From contig JAUPTV010000021.1 of assembly GCA_030917925.1 (NCBI GenBank), positions 1-40,658 on the forward strand: a stretch of 40,658 nt of DNA. The letters are read 5' to 3'. The stretch is from Pseudomonadota bacterium. Its GTDB lineage: Bacteria; Pseudomonadota; Gammaproteobacteria; Competibacterales; Competibacteraceae. Numbering within the stretch: position 1 is the first letter of the stretch; the number at the start of each line of letters is the position of its first letter. Positions 1 through 7,548 of this stretch are shown piece after piece. The notes under the pieces are model-generated. The model ran no database searches. It worked only from the letters and a program-made list of their open reading frames with translations, and had not been told where the DNA came from. The translations under genes and the position numbers were made by a program.

Positions 1-155
1 GTATGGTCGAGATTATCGGCGATCCCCGGCTGAGTTCGGGCGGCTGTATTCTGGAAACCGAGATTGGCGTGGTGGACGCCAGCATCGATGTGCAATTACA
101 GGCGCTGGAACGGGCGTTGAAAGCGCGTATTCAGCGGGTGCCGGAGCCAACCTGA
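1..155 (+). CDS. sctL: SctL, ATPase stator protein (C-terminal end only)
   Basis: The open frame enters from the left edge and ends with TGA at 153-155, giving the last 51 or so residues. It contains GGCILETEIGVVDAS, the conserved C-terminal signature of the HrpE/YscL/FliH family, followed by a helical tail. SctL dimers bind the N-terminus of the ATPase SctN and link it to the SctQ pods of the cytoplasmic sorting platform. The gene converges on sctU with an 18-base gap, so it belongs to another operon lying to the left, as yscL does relative to yscU in Yersinia. Only the tail is visible, but the motif is distinctive. Confidence 0.85.
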   Translation, partial: MVEIIGDPRLSSGGCILETEIGVVDASIDVQLQALERALKARIQRVPEPT

Positions 156-173
156 ATCCGGCAGGGTCTCGAA

Positions 174-1223
174 TTAGCGCTGGTTTTGCAGTTGCGCCAC
201 CCAGCGCAGCACTTCCGCCACCGCCTGAATGAGATCCGATGGAATGTACTGATCGACCGATGCCTGTTCGTGTAACGCCCTGGCCAGCGGTACATTTTCC
301 ATAATCGGAATCCCTTCTTGCTGCGCGATTTCAATAATGCGCTTTGCTATCAGATTTTGACCCTTGGCCCGGACAATCGGCAACGGGGTTTCGCCCTCCC
401 GATATTCCAGGGCAATGGCAATTCGGGTTGGGTTGGTCACGACGACTGTGGATTTTTTCACGCTGTTGGTCATGTTTTGCGAGAGCATTTCCTGATGTAG
501 ATGCTTACGTTTACTCTTGATGTGCGGATCGCCTTCCATTTCCTTGTATTCCTGTTTGATCTCGTCTTTGGACATTTTCAGTTGCTTGATGAACTGGAAT
601 TTCTGAAACGCAAAATCGGCTCCGGCAATGACGATCAGGGCGAATGCGGTATTGACCACCAGATCTTTCATGACTGCGCCTAATACCAGAGGTACGCAAC
701 GGAGTCCACATTCAGGCGTTTTCAAGAGATCAGCCAAATTATTGCGAATGACGTAGTAAAGCAGAATAGTTAAAAAGGCAATTTTCAGGACAGATTTGAG
801 TAACTCAATCAGGTTCTTCATGGCGAAGATTTTTTTGATGCCTTCTAATGGATTGAGTTTGTTTAAATCAGGTTTGAGTGACTCGAACGCCAAGAGCAGG
901 CCGAACTGGAACATGTGCGCTGCAATAGCCACGATCACCACCAATCCCAGTGGCGGCAAAATCATTTTAATCATGATGATGAGGATACCATTCAGGACTT
1001 CCTGGAGACCGTAGCCAAAGTCAAATCCGGGACCGATGAATAGCGTAGGCAACAGAATCAATTCCTTGAACTGGTGATAATAAAAATCCGAGCTGATCCA
1101 GAGGAAGGAGAACAGCGTAATCATGATCACCCCGGAGACCAAATCCTTGCTGGAAGCGACTTGCCCTTTATTACGGGCGTCACGCAGTTTTTTCGGAGTC
1201 GGTTGTTCAGTTTTTTCGCTCAT
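174..1223 (-). CDS. sctU: SctU, T3SS export-gate switch protein (YscU/FlhB family)
   Basis: A 349-residue protein starting MSEKTEQPTPKKLRDARNKG, the typical FlhB/YscU start. Four membrane segments lie in the first 210 residues and a cytosolic domain follows. This family cleaves itself between Asn and Pro of an NPTH motif and so switches substrate specificity from needle to late substrates. Here the motif is NPTR (residues 264-267, bases 423-434): Asn, Pro and Thr are kept but His is Arg. The downstream GETPLPIVRAKG segment is normal. The start overlaps the sctT stop by four bases, so the two are probably translationally coupled. This is the last gene of the minus-strand block. Confidence 0.96.
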   Translation of the reverse strand: MSEKTEQPTPKKLRDARNKGQVASSKDLVSGVIMITLFSFLWISSDFYYHQFKELILLPTLFIGPGFDFGYGLQEVLNGILIIMIKMILPPLGLVVIVAIAAHMFQFGLLLAFESLKPDLNKLNPLEGIKKIFAMKNLIELLKSVLKIAFLTILLYYVIRNNLADLLKTPECGLRCVPLVLGAVMKDLVVNTAFALIVIAGADFAFQKFQFIKQLKMSKDEIKQEYKEMEGDPHIKSKRKHLHQEMLSQNMTNSVKKSTVVVTNPTRIAIALEYREGETPLPIVRAKGQNLIAKRIIEIAQQEGIPIMENVPLARALHEQASVDQYIPSDLIQAVAEVLRWVAQLQNQR

Positions 1224-2005
1224 TGAAGCAAATGGCCCAGTAAGGTGAAATGAGTAGTGATCTTTAACAATTCATTGCCCAGGAAATTGAAGAGCAATGC
1301 GGCATACAAGATCAGAATAAAGATGCCGACTCCGCTTTTAATCGGCATAGCCAAAGAAAAAACGTTCATTTGCGGGGTGGAGTGACTGATCAGTCCCATA
1401 GCGAATTCGGTCAGAAACATGGCGATAATCACCGGTGCCGCCAGCAATACCGTCAGCCCCATGACCCGATCCAGCATACCAAGCAAATATGGTATGGCCT
1501 CAATGTTCAAGTGCGGGAAAAATGAGAAGACTGGCCATAGCCGATAGCTCTCATACAGTGCACCCAGAAACATCAGCAGTCCCCCGCCAACAAAGAAAAT
1601 CACCACCAGCGCCTGATTGAGCAGGATGCTCATGGGTGCTGTTTGTGCGCCGGTCATCGGGTCAATCGAACTGGCCATGGTCGTGCCACGCTGGTTATCG
1701 ATGAAAAACCCGGTTGAATCGACGACCCAGAACGGGATCGCTGCGCCATAACCGATCAGCAGGCCAATCACCACTTCTTTGATAGCGATGCCCAATGCTT
1801 CTGCCCAGTGAGGCAGGGTCGTGGGTGCATCGACCATGACCATCGGCAGGGCAATTAAGGCCAGGCTGACGACCACGCCGTTGCGCGTCATGCCTGGCAG
1901 CGACTGACGACTGAATACCGGCAGGAGGATGAAGGCTCCAATCATGCGCGGCAGGCTGAACACCAGTGCGATCAACGTGTGCTGCCATTCCGTCATGTCG
2001 TTCAT
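1220..2005 (-). CDS. sctT: SctT, T3SS export-gate membrane protein
   Basis: A 261-residue, very hydrophobic protein of the YscT/SpaR/FliR family. It starts MNDMTEWQHTLIALVFSLPR and contains the family-typical GFFIDNQRGTTMASSIDP stretch near residues 98-115. It has about six membrane segments. In solved export gates SctR5, SctS4 and SctT1 form a helical pore through which substrates leave the cytoplasm. Both ends overlap neighbours by four bases (sctS before, sctU after), the usual tight packing of the RSTU block. Length is normal and there are no breaks. Confidence 0.96.
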   Translation of the reverse strand: MNDMTEWQHTLIALVFSLPRMIGAFILLPVFSRQSLPGMTRNGVVVSLALIALPMVMVDAPTTLPHWAEALGIAIKEVVIGLLIGYGAAIPFWVVDSTGFFIDNQRGTTMASSIDPMTGAQTAPMSILLNQALVVIFFVGGGLLMFLGALYESYRLWPVFSFFPHLNIEAIPYLLGMLDRVMGLTVLLAAPVIIAMFLTEFAMGLISHSTPQMNVFSLAMPIKSGVGIFILILYAALLFNFLGNELLKITTHFTLLGHLLQ

Positions 2006-2271
2006 CGAGCGAGCGCAGGAATGTGGTTAAAAATATCCAGGGCGTAGTTGAACAATTCGCCGCCTTGCCAACGCGCCGTGAGGAAGATGGTCACGACGAC
2101 AGCAAACAGTTTAATGGCGAACGACAGCGTTTGCTCCTGAATTTGGGTCAGCGCCTGAAACAGGCTGACCAGCGTACCGACCAGGGAAGCCGCGATAATC
2201 GGCGGCAGCGATAAATAAAATACGAGCAGCAAACACTTGGCAGCGAAGTCAATGACGTGAGCATCATACAT
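2002..2271 (-). CDS. sctS: SctS, small T3SS export-gate protein
   Basis: An 89-residue protein with two membrane hairpin helices (about residues 14-36 and 50-66) separated by the conserved LVSLFQALTQIQEQTL loop of the YscS/FliQ family. Four copies join the SctR/SctT helical assembly in known injectisomes. It overlaps sctT by four bases and follows sctR after nine bases. Length and motif are typical. Confidence 0.96.
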   Translation of the reverse strand: MYDAHVIDFAAKCLLLVFYLSLPPIIAASLVGTLVSLFQALTQIQEQTLSFAIKLFAVVVTIFLTARWQGGELFNYALDIFNHIPALAR

Positions 2272-2280
2272 CGGACGATC

Positions 2281-2934
2281 CTATTGGTAGTAAGTGAGCA
2301 CCAAACCCTGAATGAGTCGCGTCCAGCCATCCAGCATGACAAACAGTAGCAGTTTAAACGGCAGTGAGATTGTCATTGGTGAAACCATCATCATGCCCAT
2401 AGCCAGCAGGATATTGGAAATAATGAGGTCGATAGCGACAAAGGGCAGGTAGAGGAGAAAACCGACCTCAAACGCGCTGGTTAGCTCACTAACGGTAAAT
2501 GCGGGAATCAGGATAAGAAAGTGAGTTTCGTCGATATTTTCGGTCGCTTGAGGTGGCCACAACCGCTTGGCAGTTTCCAGAAAAAATTCCTGATGACGGG
2601 GAGAAGCATATCGGTCCAGAAATTGCCGAAAGGGTTCAGCCGCTTCGCTCAATACTTGTACCAGTTGGGCGGTTTCCATACCTTTCAAATCTTTCCCGAC
2701 CAACTTGTCAAAGGTCTGAATGCCGACCGGGGCCATGATGTACAAGGTGAGAATGATCGCCAGCCCGTGGAGGGTCATAGTCGGCGGGATTTGCTGAATA
2801 CCCAAAGCGTTCCGTATCAATTGCAGCACCACGACAATCTTGACGAAAGAAGTCGCGATGACAGCAATAAACGGGACGAGGCCCAACAGGACCATCGTCA
2901 GGATAAGTAGTGACGGATCGGGAAAAGCAGTCAT
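2281..2934 (-). CDS. sctR: SctR, T3SS export-gate protein
   Basis: A 217-residue protein of the YscR/FliP family. It has an N-terminal membrane helix, the signature FVKIVVVLQLIRNALGIQQI (about residues 30-49), a periplasmic middle part, and C-terminal LIISNILLAMGMMMVSPMTI. Five copies form the core of the export-gate pore. It starts six bases after the stop of the sctQ C-terminal cistron and is followed closely by sctS. No abnormality is seen. Confidence 0.97.
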   Translation of the reverse strand: MTAFPDPSLLILTMVLLGLVPFIAVIATSFVKIVVVLQLIRNALGIQQIPPTMTLHGLAIILTLYIMAPVGIQTFDKLVGKDLKGMETAQLVQVLSEAAEPFRQFLDRYASPRHQEFFLETAKRLWPPQATENIDETHFLILIPAFTVSELTSAFEVGFLLYLPFVAIDLIISNILLAMGMMMVSPMTISLPFKLLLFVMLDGWTRLIQGLVLTYYQ

Positions 2935-2940
2935 TCAAAA

Positions 2941-3213
2941 TTACTCAGGCGACTGAATCAGAGAGGTCACGCGCACCCCAAGGCGGTCGTCAATCTGCAC
3001 CAGTTCGCCATAACCGATGACCTGGGCACCGGCGACGATCCGCACCGGTTGGGGATCAGGCCGATCCAGTTCAAAGCTGTAGCCGGGCTGAATGGTGCGC
3101 AGTTCCCGGAGGGGCAGGGTTAAATGACCTAAATCGAAATCCAGGCGAATTTCCAGGTCATCGGGATTGAGGGGCGCAGGGGCAGGATTAGGCGCTTGGG
3201 AGGGTTCGGACAT
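2941..3213 (-). CDS. sctQ: SctQ C-terminal SpoA domain as a separate cistron (SctQ-C/HrcQb-like)
   Basis: A 90-residue frame from the ATG at 3211-3213; TTG or GTG starts five or four codons upstream are also possible. It begins MSEPSQAPNPAPAPLNPDD, a Pro-rich linker, and then holds a complete SpoA/FliN-like domain (LDFDLGHLTLPLRELRTIQP through GYGELVQIDDRLGVRVTSL). In Ysc-family systems a similar C-terminal piece is made from an internal start in sctQ and builds the sorting-platform pods with full-length SctQ. Here the rest of sctQ lies 6.2 kb away at 9480-10238, behind a foreign insert. The sequence upstream of the ATG still encodes sctQ-like residues that match the end of the N part. No strong ribosome site is seen. 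Confidence 0.88.
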   Translation of the reverse strand: MSEPSQAPNPAPAPLNPDDLEIRLDFDLGHLTLPLRELRTIQPGYSFELDRPDPQPVRIVAGAQVIGYGELVQIDDRLGVRVTSLIQSPE

Positions 3214-3255
3214 GGCAGTGGGCACCAAAGGGTCGAGGAGTTGTGGTTGACGGTA
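3196..3255 (-). repeat. Diverged direct repeat, left copy, bounding the insert in sctQ
   Basis: On the minus strand this stretch encodes YRQPQLLDPLVPTAMSEPSQ. The copy at 9480-9536 encodes HRQLLIDRLVPAVMSEPS and then a stop. The two DNA copies share long identical blocks such as TTTGGTGCCC and differ by scattered substitutions and one codon-length indel. They lie exactly at the two ends of the methylase/helicase insert. They may be an old target duplication or the result of recombination between related sctQ alleles. Confidence 0.7.
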
Positions 3256-3267
3256 ACTGTGAAATCT

Positions 3268-3297
3268 TCCCTTTTGGCAAAGGGGGTTCGGGGGGAT
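3268..3297. repeat. Short G-rich palindromic repeat element
   Basis: CCCTTTTGGCAAAGGG followed by a run of G's and GGGGGGAT. Elements of this shape (a CCCTTT/AAAGGG hairpin with a G-rich tail) are dispersed in many proteobacterial genomes. It lies in the non-coding strip between the left sctQ repeat and the methylase gene. Its function is unknown. Confidence 0.4.
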
Positions 3298-3326
3298 GAT
3301 TCCAACCTTTCCTTAGCTTTTATCTT

Positions 3327-3354
3327 AGTTAAGGGAAATCCGTTTTCCTTAACT
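3327..3354. other. Strong hairpin downstream of the methylase gene
   Basis: A 12-base-pair stem (AGTTAAGGGAAA paired with TTTTCCTTAACT, one G-T pair) around a four-base loop TCCG. It stands 80 bases after the methylase stop and before the sctQ C cistron. Neither strand has a clear T-run after it, so it is not a textbook intrinsic terminator, but it could end or attenuate minus-strand transcription entering sctQ-C/R/S/T/U. Confidence 0.45.
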
Positions 3355-3393
3355 TAATCTAGGTCTGCTGCTGAAATAATCGGTTTTCGATAT

Positions 3394-3436
3394 AACAGGT
3401 TGAGCGCCTGCTGGGCATTGACCAGCCCAACCTGTT
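3394..3436. other. Inverted repeat across the end of the methylase gene
   Basis: AACAGGTTG at 3394-3402 is the exact complement of CAACCTGTT at 3428-3436, with an inner CTGG/CCAG pair. The right arm runs into the stop codon of the methylase gene. It may be part of a transcription end or the edge of the imported segment; nothing distinguishes these. Confidence 0.35.
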
Positions 3437-6400
3437 AATCCCGCCCTTCAATAATCCGCACGACATCCAGTCTTTGCAGATCAGAGAACATTCCTTGAAT
3501 GGGATGACTAGGCGCGAAAATAGTGTCGGCAAGTTCACGGGCGGCATCGGCCAGTGCTGTTCCATCCAGATCAGCTAACCGATCAATGCCCGCTTTGGCT
3601 ACGGTGTCAAAGAAATGAATATTGGCTTGGTGCAGGTCTTCGGGGAAGAAAAGCTCGTAAACTAGGCCGTTGATGAGTCGCTCCCACTCCCCTCTCTCGC
3701 AAGCGGGAGAGGGGTTGGGGGTGAGGGCGTTTAAAATTGCAGAAACAGCAAATTCAAGAAATCTTTTTTGATTCGGGCTTGCATCAGGAATAGGGATTTG
3801 CCCGCAGTATTGAGCAATGAAGCGGTAATATCCATTTTGTATTTGTGGGCTTATCTGTGCATAAAACCAAGCGCAGACTGAACTATTGAGAATAGCAAGC
3901 AACCATTTATCATTTGTTGGAATGATATAACCCGTATTAGCAATATATCGTTTATCTGAATCCCACGAAAATTGTGGTGAAAGAGCAATATCTGGATAAA
4001 CAATTTTTTGTTTTTCAAAATCTTGCCAATATGCAGTATTATCCTGAATTTCATACCATTCATAACTTCCGGGTTTACGGCCTTTCCATAAACCATCTTC
4101 ATTTTCATCCCAATTATCAGATTTAGGCTCAAGCTGATCAATGAACTTATGCAAATAATTAAATACGGAAAAATATTGTTTTATATCAATACCTCTTCTT
4201 GAAGAAATAAGCCATAAATTTTTATATTCAAGACGCCATTTTTTTAGATCTTTACCACGCAAAAAAGGCTTGATAATTTCGGTTGATTTTGGGTCTTCAT
4301 CAATTAGCGTTTGCCTAGTTTCTCCATCAATAACAAAAGCCTCATTCAACCCAGTTGTGATACCTCGGTAAAAATGGCCTTGCACATATTCACCCAACGG
4401 CTTGCCCGCAGACCGAATCCGCTCCAGCAAACGGCGCTTAACCGGCGGCTCCAATTGCCAGCCTTCTTTCCTGAGTTCATTCTGTGGTATCGAAAAATTT
4501 TCTTTAGCAAAAACTTCGGGGAAAATTTCCACAGGGTATTTTTGCGACCAGTTCATCACTCGGACTATTTCAGCGTTTTTACCGCCCTCACCCCCAACCC
4601 TTCTCCCGCTTGCGGGAGATGGGAGCTTGCGGCGTGTAGCAATAATAATGGTGGGATAGGCAATTGCCGTGAATACCGCTTCATCGCCAAAATCGATAAT
4701 GCTGCGAATCTGCGTATGACGATTCATCCAATCGCGTAACTTTTCACCATAATTTGCCCGATACCACTTGTTTGAAGTGATAAAAGCAAAAACGCCTTCG
4801 GGCTTCAATAATTTGATTGACCGCTCATAGAAATAGACATAAAGATCAGCCGTTCCCGTAAAGCAGTCATAGTGCTTCTTGAGCAAATCCTTAATCGCTT
4901 TGAGTTTTTCCTGGCGCACATACGGCGGATTACCGATCACAATGTCAAATCCATCGCCAATCTGAAACATCCACTCTGGGTCAAAGAAATCAGCGGCAGC
5001 GTTCTGATCAAACTGATTCCAATGCGCTAAATACTTGGCCGCCCCCTCCGGTAAAAAGCGATCTTTTTCGAGAAATTCAGCAAGTTCAACGCGAAAATCG
5101 GAAATGCGCTGCTGCCATTTATATTTGGTTTTGCGGGTGCGCGCTGCAAAATGGAAGTCCCGCGCCGCCATGATGTCCTGCTGCTTCTCTTTAATAGATG
5201 GGTCTTGCAAACCACCTTGCGCCGGTCGATCAATCGGCGTCAGCGTATCCGCCGCGACAATCTTGGTTTCCAGATTCGGCAAGGCCGTAACCCCGGAATT
5301 CGGTCGGGTCGTATCGACTTCCTGACTCACCATCAGCGCAATAAAAAACCGCAACTTGGCGATTTGCACGGCGATGGGCTGAATATCCACGCCATGAATA
5401 CACTTCTGAATCAGATACAACTTGCGGGTGTAGTCGGCATGGCGCGTATTGGCGAAATCCCGATCAAACTTTTCCAGTTCCACCTCGGCCCCCACAACCC
5501 TTTCTTCACGCAGCGTCAAATCGGGAATTTTCCGCGCTTCGGCCAACTGGGCTTCCAGTGGTGTGCGATTCTGTTGACGCCATAGGACATTGTTCCGATC
5601 CAGCTTTTTCAGGACATGCACCAGCTTATGCAACATACCCATCGGAAACGCCCCCGATCCACACGCCGGGTCCAGCACTTTCAGGCGCTCGATGGCGGCA
5701 ATCAACGCCATGACTTCCGGCGGCGAGAAATCGTGGTCATCTTCCGCATAGGACAGCAATCGGCGCAGACGAGATTGCAAACTCCTCTCTCCCACAAGTG
5801 GGCGAGGGGAGCTTAAATGCCGCTCGAAATAGGCAATCAGCGCCTCGTCCACCATATAGTCCACGACTTCACGCGGGGTATAAAACGAGCCGGACTGTTT
5901 GCGGGCGGTGGTCTGCGTATCCTCGTTATAACTGGCCAGCAGATTTTCAAACACCTTGCCCAGCAGTTCCGGGTCAAGCGCGACTTCCTCCTCCAGCGGC
6001 ATGTTCTCGTCGACGGTGAACTTGTAACTGTTGAACAAATCCAGCAATCCGCGCACCGCGTAGCGTTTGCCTTTGGTGCCCAGATCGGCATTCAGATCAA
6101 CCTCCGGATCGCCGCCGAAAAACAGCTTGTTGGGAACCATTGCCTGGGCATCCTTACGCCGTGAGAAACCATCCACGCGCAACACCCAACCCTTGCCTTC
6201 CTTGACGGCCAGCGCCTGCAACTCCGGGTTGCGTTGAAAATCCTGATCGATCAGTGGTCGGTCAAGACACTCGAACAAACCGCCATTCAGAAACGGAATC
6301 GTTGAAAACAGCGCCAGCGCCGCCTCCGGGTCTTTGAACAGCTCCTTATGGCGATAAACCGAGGTAATCAGATAATGCCCGGTCTGGCCGCCGCTCTTGT

Positions 6401-7430
6401 TCTCACTGGCCCAACGTCGGCGTGGGCGCACCTCCTGCTCATCGGTCCCTGTTTCAACATTGAGCGTGGCGAAAAACAGATTTTGCAGAATCGCCAGATA
6501 GTAATGACCGGCTTCTGGATGGGCCTCTGGATCATCCTTCAACAGTTCCCGCAGCCGGGCGCGATCAAACAACGCGGGCGGAATCAGCCCTTTTTCCTTA
6601 ACAAACCAGACGAAGATCAGGCGTGTCAACAAGCGAATCACCGCAATCGCATGGCGCTTGCCGGGGTCCGCGCCGCCGCCCTGGGGAAACCGCACCTGTT
6701 TGATTGCCCAGAAATACCAGTGCGCCAGTTTGGTGTAAAAGTCCTTGTTAAGCGCCTGAATGGACAGCGCCGCAATCCAGGCATCGTAGAGTTCCCAGAA
6801 ATTGCCGGGCCGATGCCGTTCCCCCAGATTCGCAAACGCCAGTCCCGCCAGGATATCCAGATGCGCCCGATGCGGATCGGCATAGCGCACATCCTTAATG
6901 ACGGTAATGCGGCTATCCAGCACTTCACGGCTGGCATCGCGCAAATGCAAACGCCGGTCAATCACCGCCAGCGACAGCAACCCGCCACACTTGAACAGCA
7001 TGATCGCCGGCATAGCGAATGCCCGGTTGAATTCCCGCGTAATGGCCGCTAACGCCGTGCGCGACCAGCTTTCCCCGGTCAATTCAAGAGCCAGAAAGGT
7101 AAAGGATTCAATGTCATCCCGTGCATAGCGCGTCGCTGTGACCAGCGGACGTTGCTCAACAGCCAACAGCGGGATTTCTTCATTGGTCAACTGAAATAGA
7201 AAGGCGCAACGCCGCCACTGCCCGGTATGCGCCCGTTCCCGATTGAAAGATTCCGGCAAATGCGCGAGAAATTCATCCGGGTTATGGCCAATGCCATCCT
7301 GCGTCCGGTCGCCCTGATAACCCAATGCCGCAAAGAACGCGGTAGCGGCATCTTCTAGTGGAAGACCCGCAAAATCCGCTAGGGCACCGTGAATCATCGA
7401 CAGACGTTGAGAAGAATTGAGGTCAGACAT
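3435..7430 (-). CDS. Eco57I-type adenine-specific DNA methylase, restriction-modification or defence enzyme
   Basis: A 1331-residue protein. The SAM-binding motif VLDPACGSGAF lies near residue 585, the catalytic NPPYVRQE motif near residue 833, and a target-recognition-like region fills the C-terminal third. The roughly 550-residue N-terminal part could hold nuclease or scaffold functions; I see no clear nuclease motif. The family methylates adenine N6. It lies downstream of a PLD/SNF2 helicase, a pairing seen in restriction and phage-defence islands. Three short palindromic repeats are embedded in frame. The DNA at about 3740-4350 is visibly more AT-rich than the rest of the gene. The frame is intact, so it could act as an orphan methylase now that the helicase is truncated. 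A precise system name (BREX, DISARM, type IIG) cannot be assigned. Confidence 0.85.
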   Translation of the reverse strand: MSDLNSSQRLSMIHGALADFAGLPLEDAATAFFAALGYQGDRTQDGIGHNPDEFLAHLPESFNRERAHTGQWRRCAFLFQLTNEEIPLLAVEQRPLVTATRYARDDIESFTFLALELTGESWSRTALAAITREFNRAFAMPAIMLFKCGGLLSLAVIDRRLHLRDASREVLDSRITVIKDVRYADPHRAHLDILAGLAFANLGERHRPGNFWELYDAWIAALSIQALNKDFYTKLAHWYFWAIKQVRFPQGGGADPGKRHAIAVIRLLTRLIFVWFVKEKGLIPPALFDRARLRELLKDDPEAHPEAGHYYLAILQNLFFATLNVETGTDEQEVRPRRRWASENKSGGQTGHYLITSVYRHKELFKDPEAALALFSTIPFLNGGLFECLDRPLIDQDFQRNPELQALAVKEGKGWVLRVDGFSRRKDAQAMVPNKLFFGGDPEVDLNADLGTKGKRYAVRGLLDLFNSYKFTVDENMPLEEEVALDPELLGKVFENLLASYNEDTQTTARKQSGSFYTPREVVDYMVDEALIAYFERHLSSPRPLVGERSLQSRLRRLLSYAEDDHDFSPPEVMALIAAIERLKVLDPACGSGAFPMGMLHKLVHVLKKLDRNNVLWRQQNRTPLEAQLAEARKIPDLTLREERVVGAEVELEKFDRDFANTRHADYTRKLYLIQKCIHGVDIQPIAVQIAKLRFFIALMVSQEVDTTRPNSGVTALPNLETKIVAADTLTPIDRPAQGGLQDPSIKEKQQDIMAARDFHFAARTRKTKYKWQQRISDFRVELAEFLEKDRFLPEGAAKYLAHWNQFDQNAAADFFDPEWMFQIGDGFDIVIGNPPYVRQEKLKAIKDLLKKHYDCFTGTADLYVYFYERSIKLLKPEGVFAFITSNKWYRANYGEKLRDWMNRHTQIRSIIDFGDEAVFTAIAYPTIIIATRRKLPSPASGRRVGGEGGKNAEIVRVMNWSQKYPVEIFPEVFAKENFSIPQNELRKEGWQLEPPVKRRLLERIRSAGKPLGEYVQGHFYRGITTGLNEAFVIDGETRQTLIDEDPKSTEIIKPFLRGKDLKKWRLEYKNLWLISSRRGIDIKQYFSVFNYLHKFIDQLEPKSDNWDENEDGLWKGRKPGSYEWYEIQDNTAYWQDFEKQKIVYPDIALSPQFSWDSDKRYIANTGYIIPTNDKWLLAILNSSVCAWFYAQISPQIQNGYYRFIAQYCGQIPIPDASPNQKRFLEFAVSAILNALTPNPSPACERGEWERLINGLVYELFFPEDLHQANIHFFDTVAKAGIDRLADLDGTALADAARELADTIFAPSHPIQGMFSDLQRLDVVRIIEGRD
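3689..3729. repeat. In-frame palindromic repeat, copy 1, inside the methylase gene
   Basis: A palindrome CCCCTCTCTCGC/GCGGGAGAGGGG with a G-rich tail. On the coding strand it is translated as ALTPNPSPACERGEW. Peptides of the TPNPSP type are the hallmark of a dispersed palindromic repeat that inserts without breaking the frame. Confidence 0.75.
4584..4624. repeat. In-frame palindromic repeat, copy 2, inside the methylase gene
   Basis: The same element as at 3689-3729 but in the opposite orientation (CCCTCACCCCCAACCC then TTCTCCCGCTTGCGGGAGA). It is translated as LPSPASGRRVGGEGG and keeps the frame. Confidence 0.75.
5782..5811. repeat. In-frame palindromic repeat, copy 3, inside the methylase gene
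   Basis: A shorter and more diverged copy (CTCTCCCACAAGTGGGCGAG core). It is translated as LSSPRPLVGERS. It lacks the G-rich tail of the other two copies. Confidence 0.6.
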
Positions 7431-7437
7431 GAGGTGA

Positions 7438-7548
7438 TTAAAATGCTTTTGGTAATCCTGCTTGTTTTAAAATCTCATTCGCGAGTGGCGCATAGCTTAG
7501 TGAACGTGGCACAGTAAAATTTCTTCCAGTGATAGGGCTAAACCAAAT
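7438..7548 (-). pseudogene. Tail of a HicA-like gene, remnant
   Basis: In the minus-strand frame ending with TAA at 7438-7440 there is a 36-codon open stretch with no start of its own. It contains ITGRNFTVPRSL and then LANEILKQAGLPKAF. The combination of a TVP strand and a final ILKQAGL is the C-terminal pattern of HicA/YcfA-type mRNA interferases. It overlaps the aberrant end of the helicase frame and directly precedes the methylase start. I infer that it is the debris of another gene joined where the helicase lost its C-terminal half. Confidence 0.4.

Noticed and set aside
3689-5811. Possible CRISPR array from three similar palindromic repeats
   Set aside because: The copies are far apart, differ in orientation and length, and lie within a coding frame. 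There are no regular spacers.
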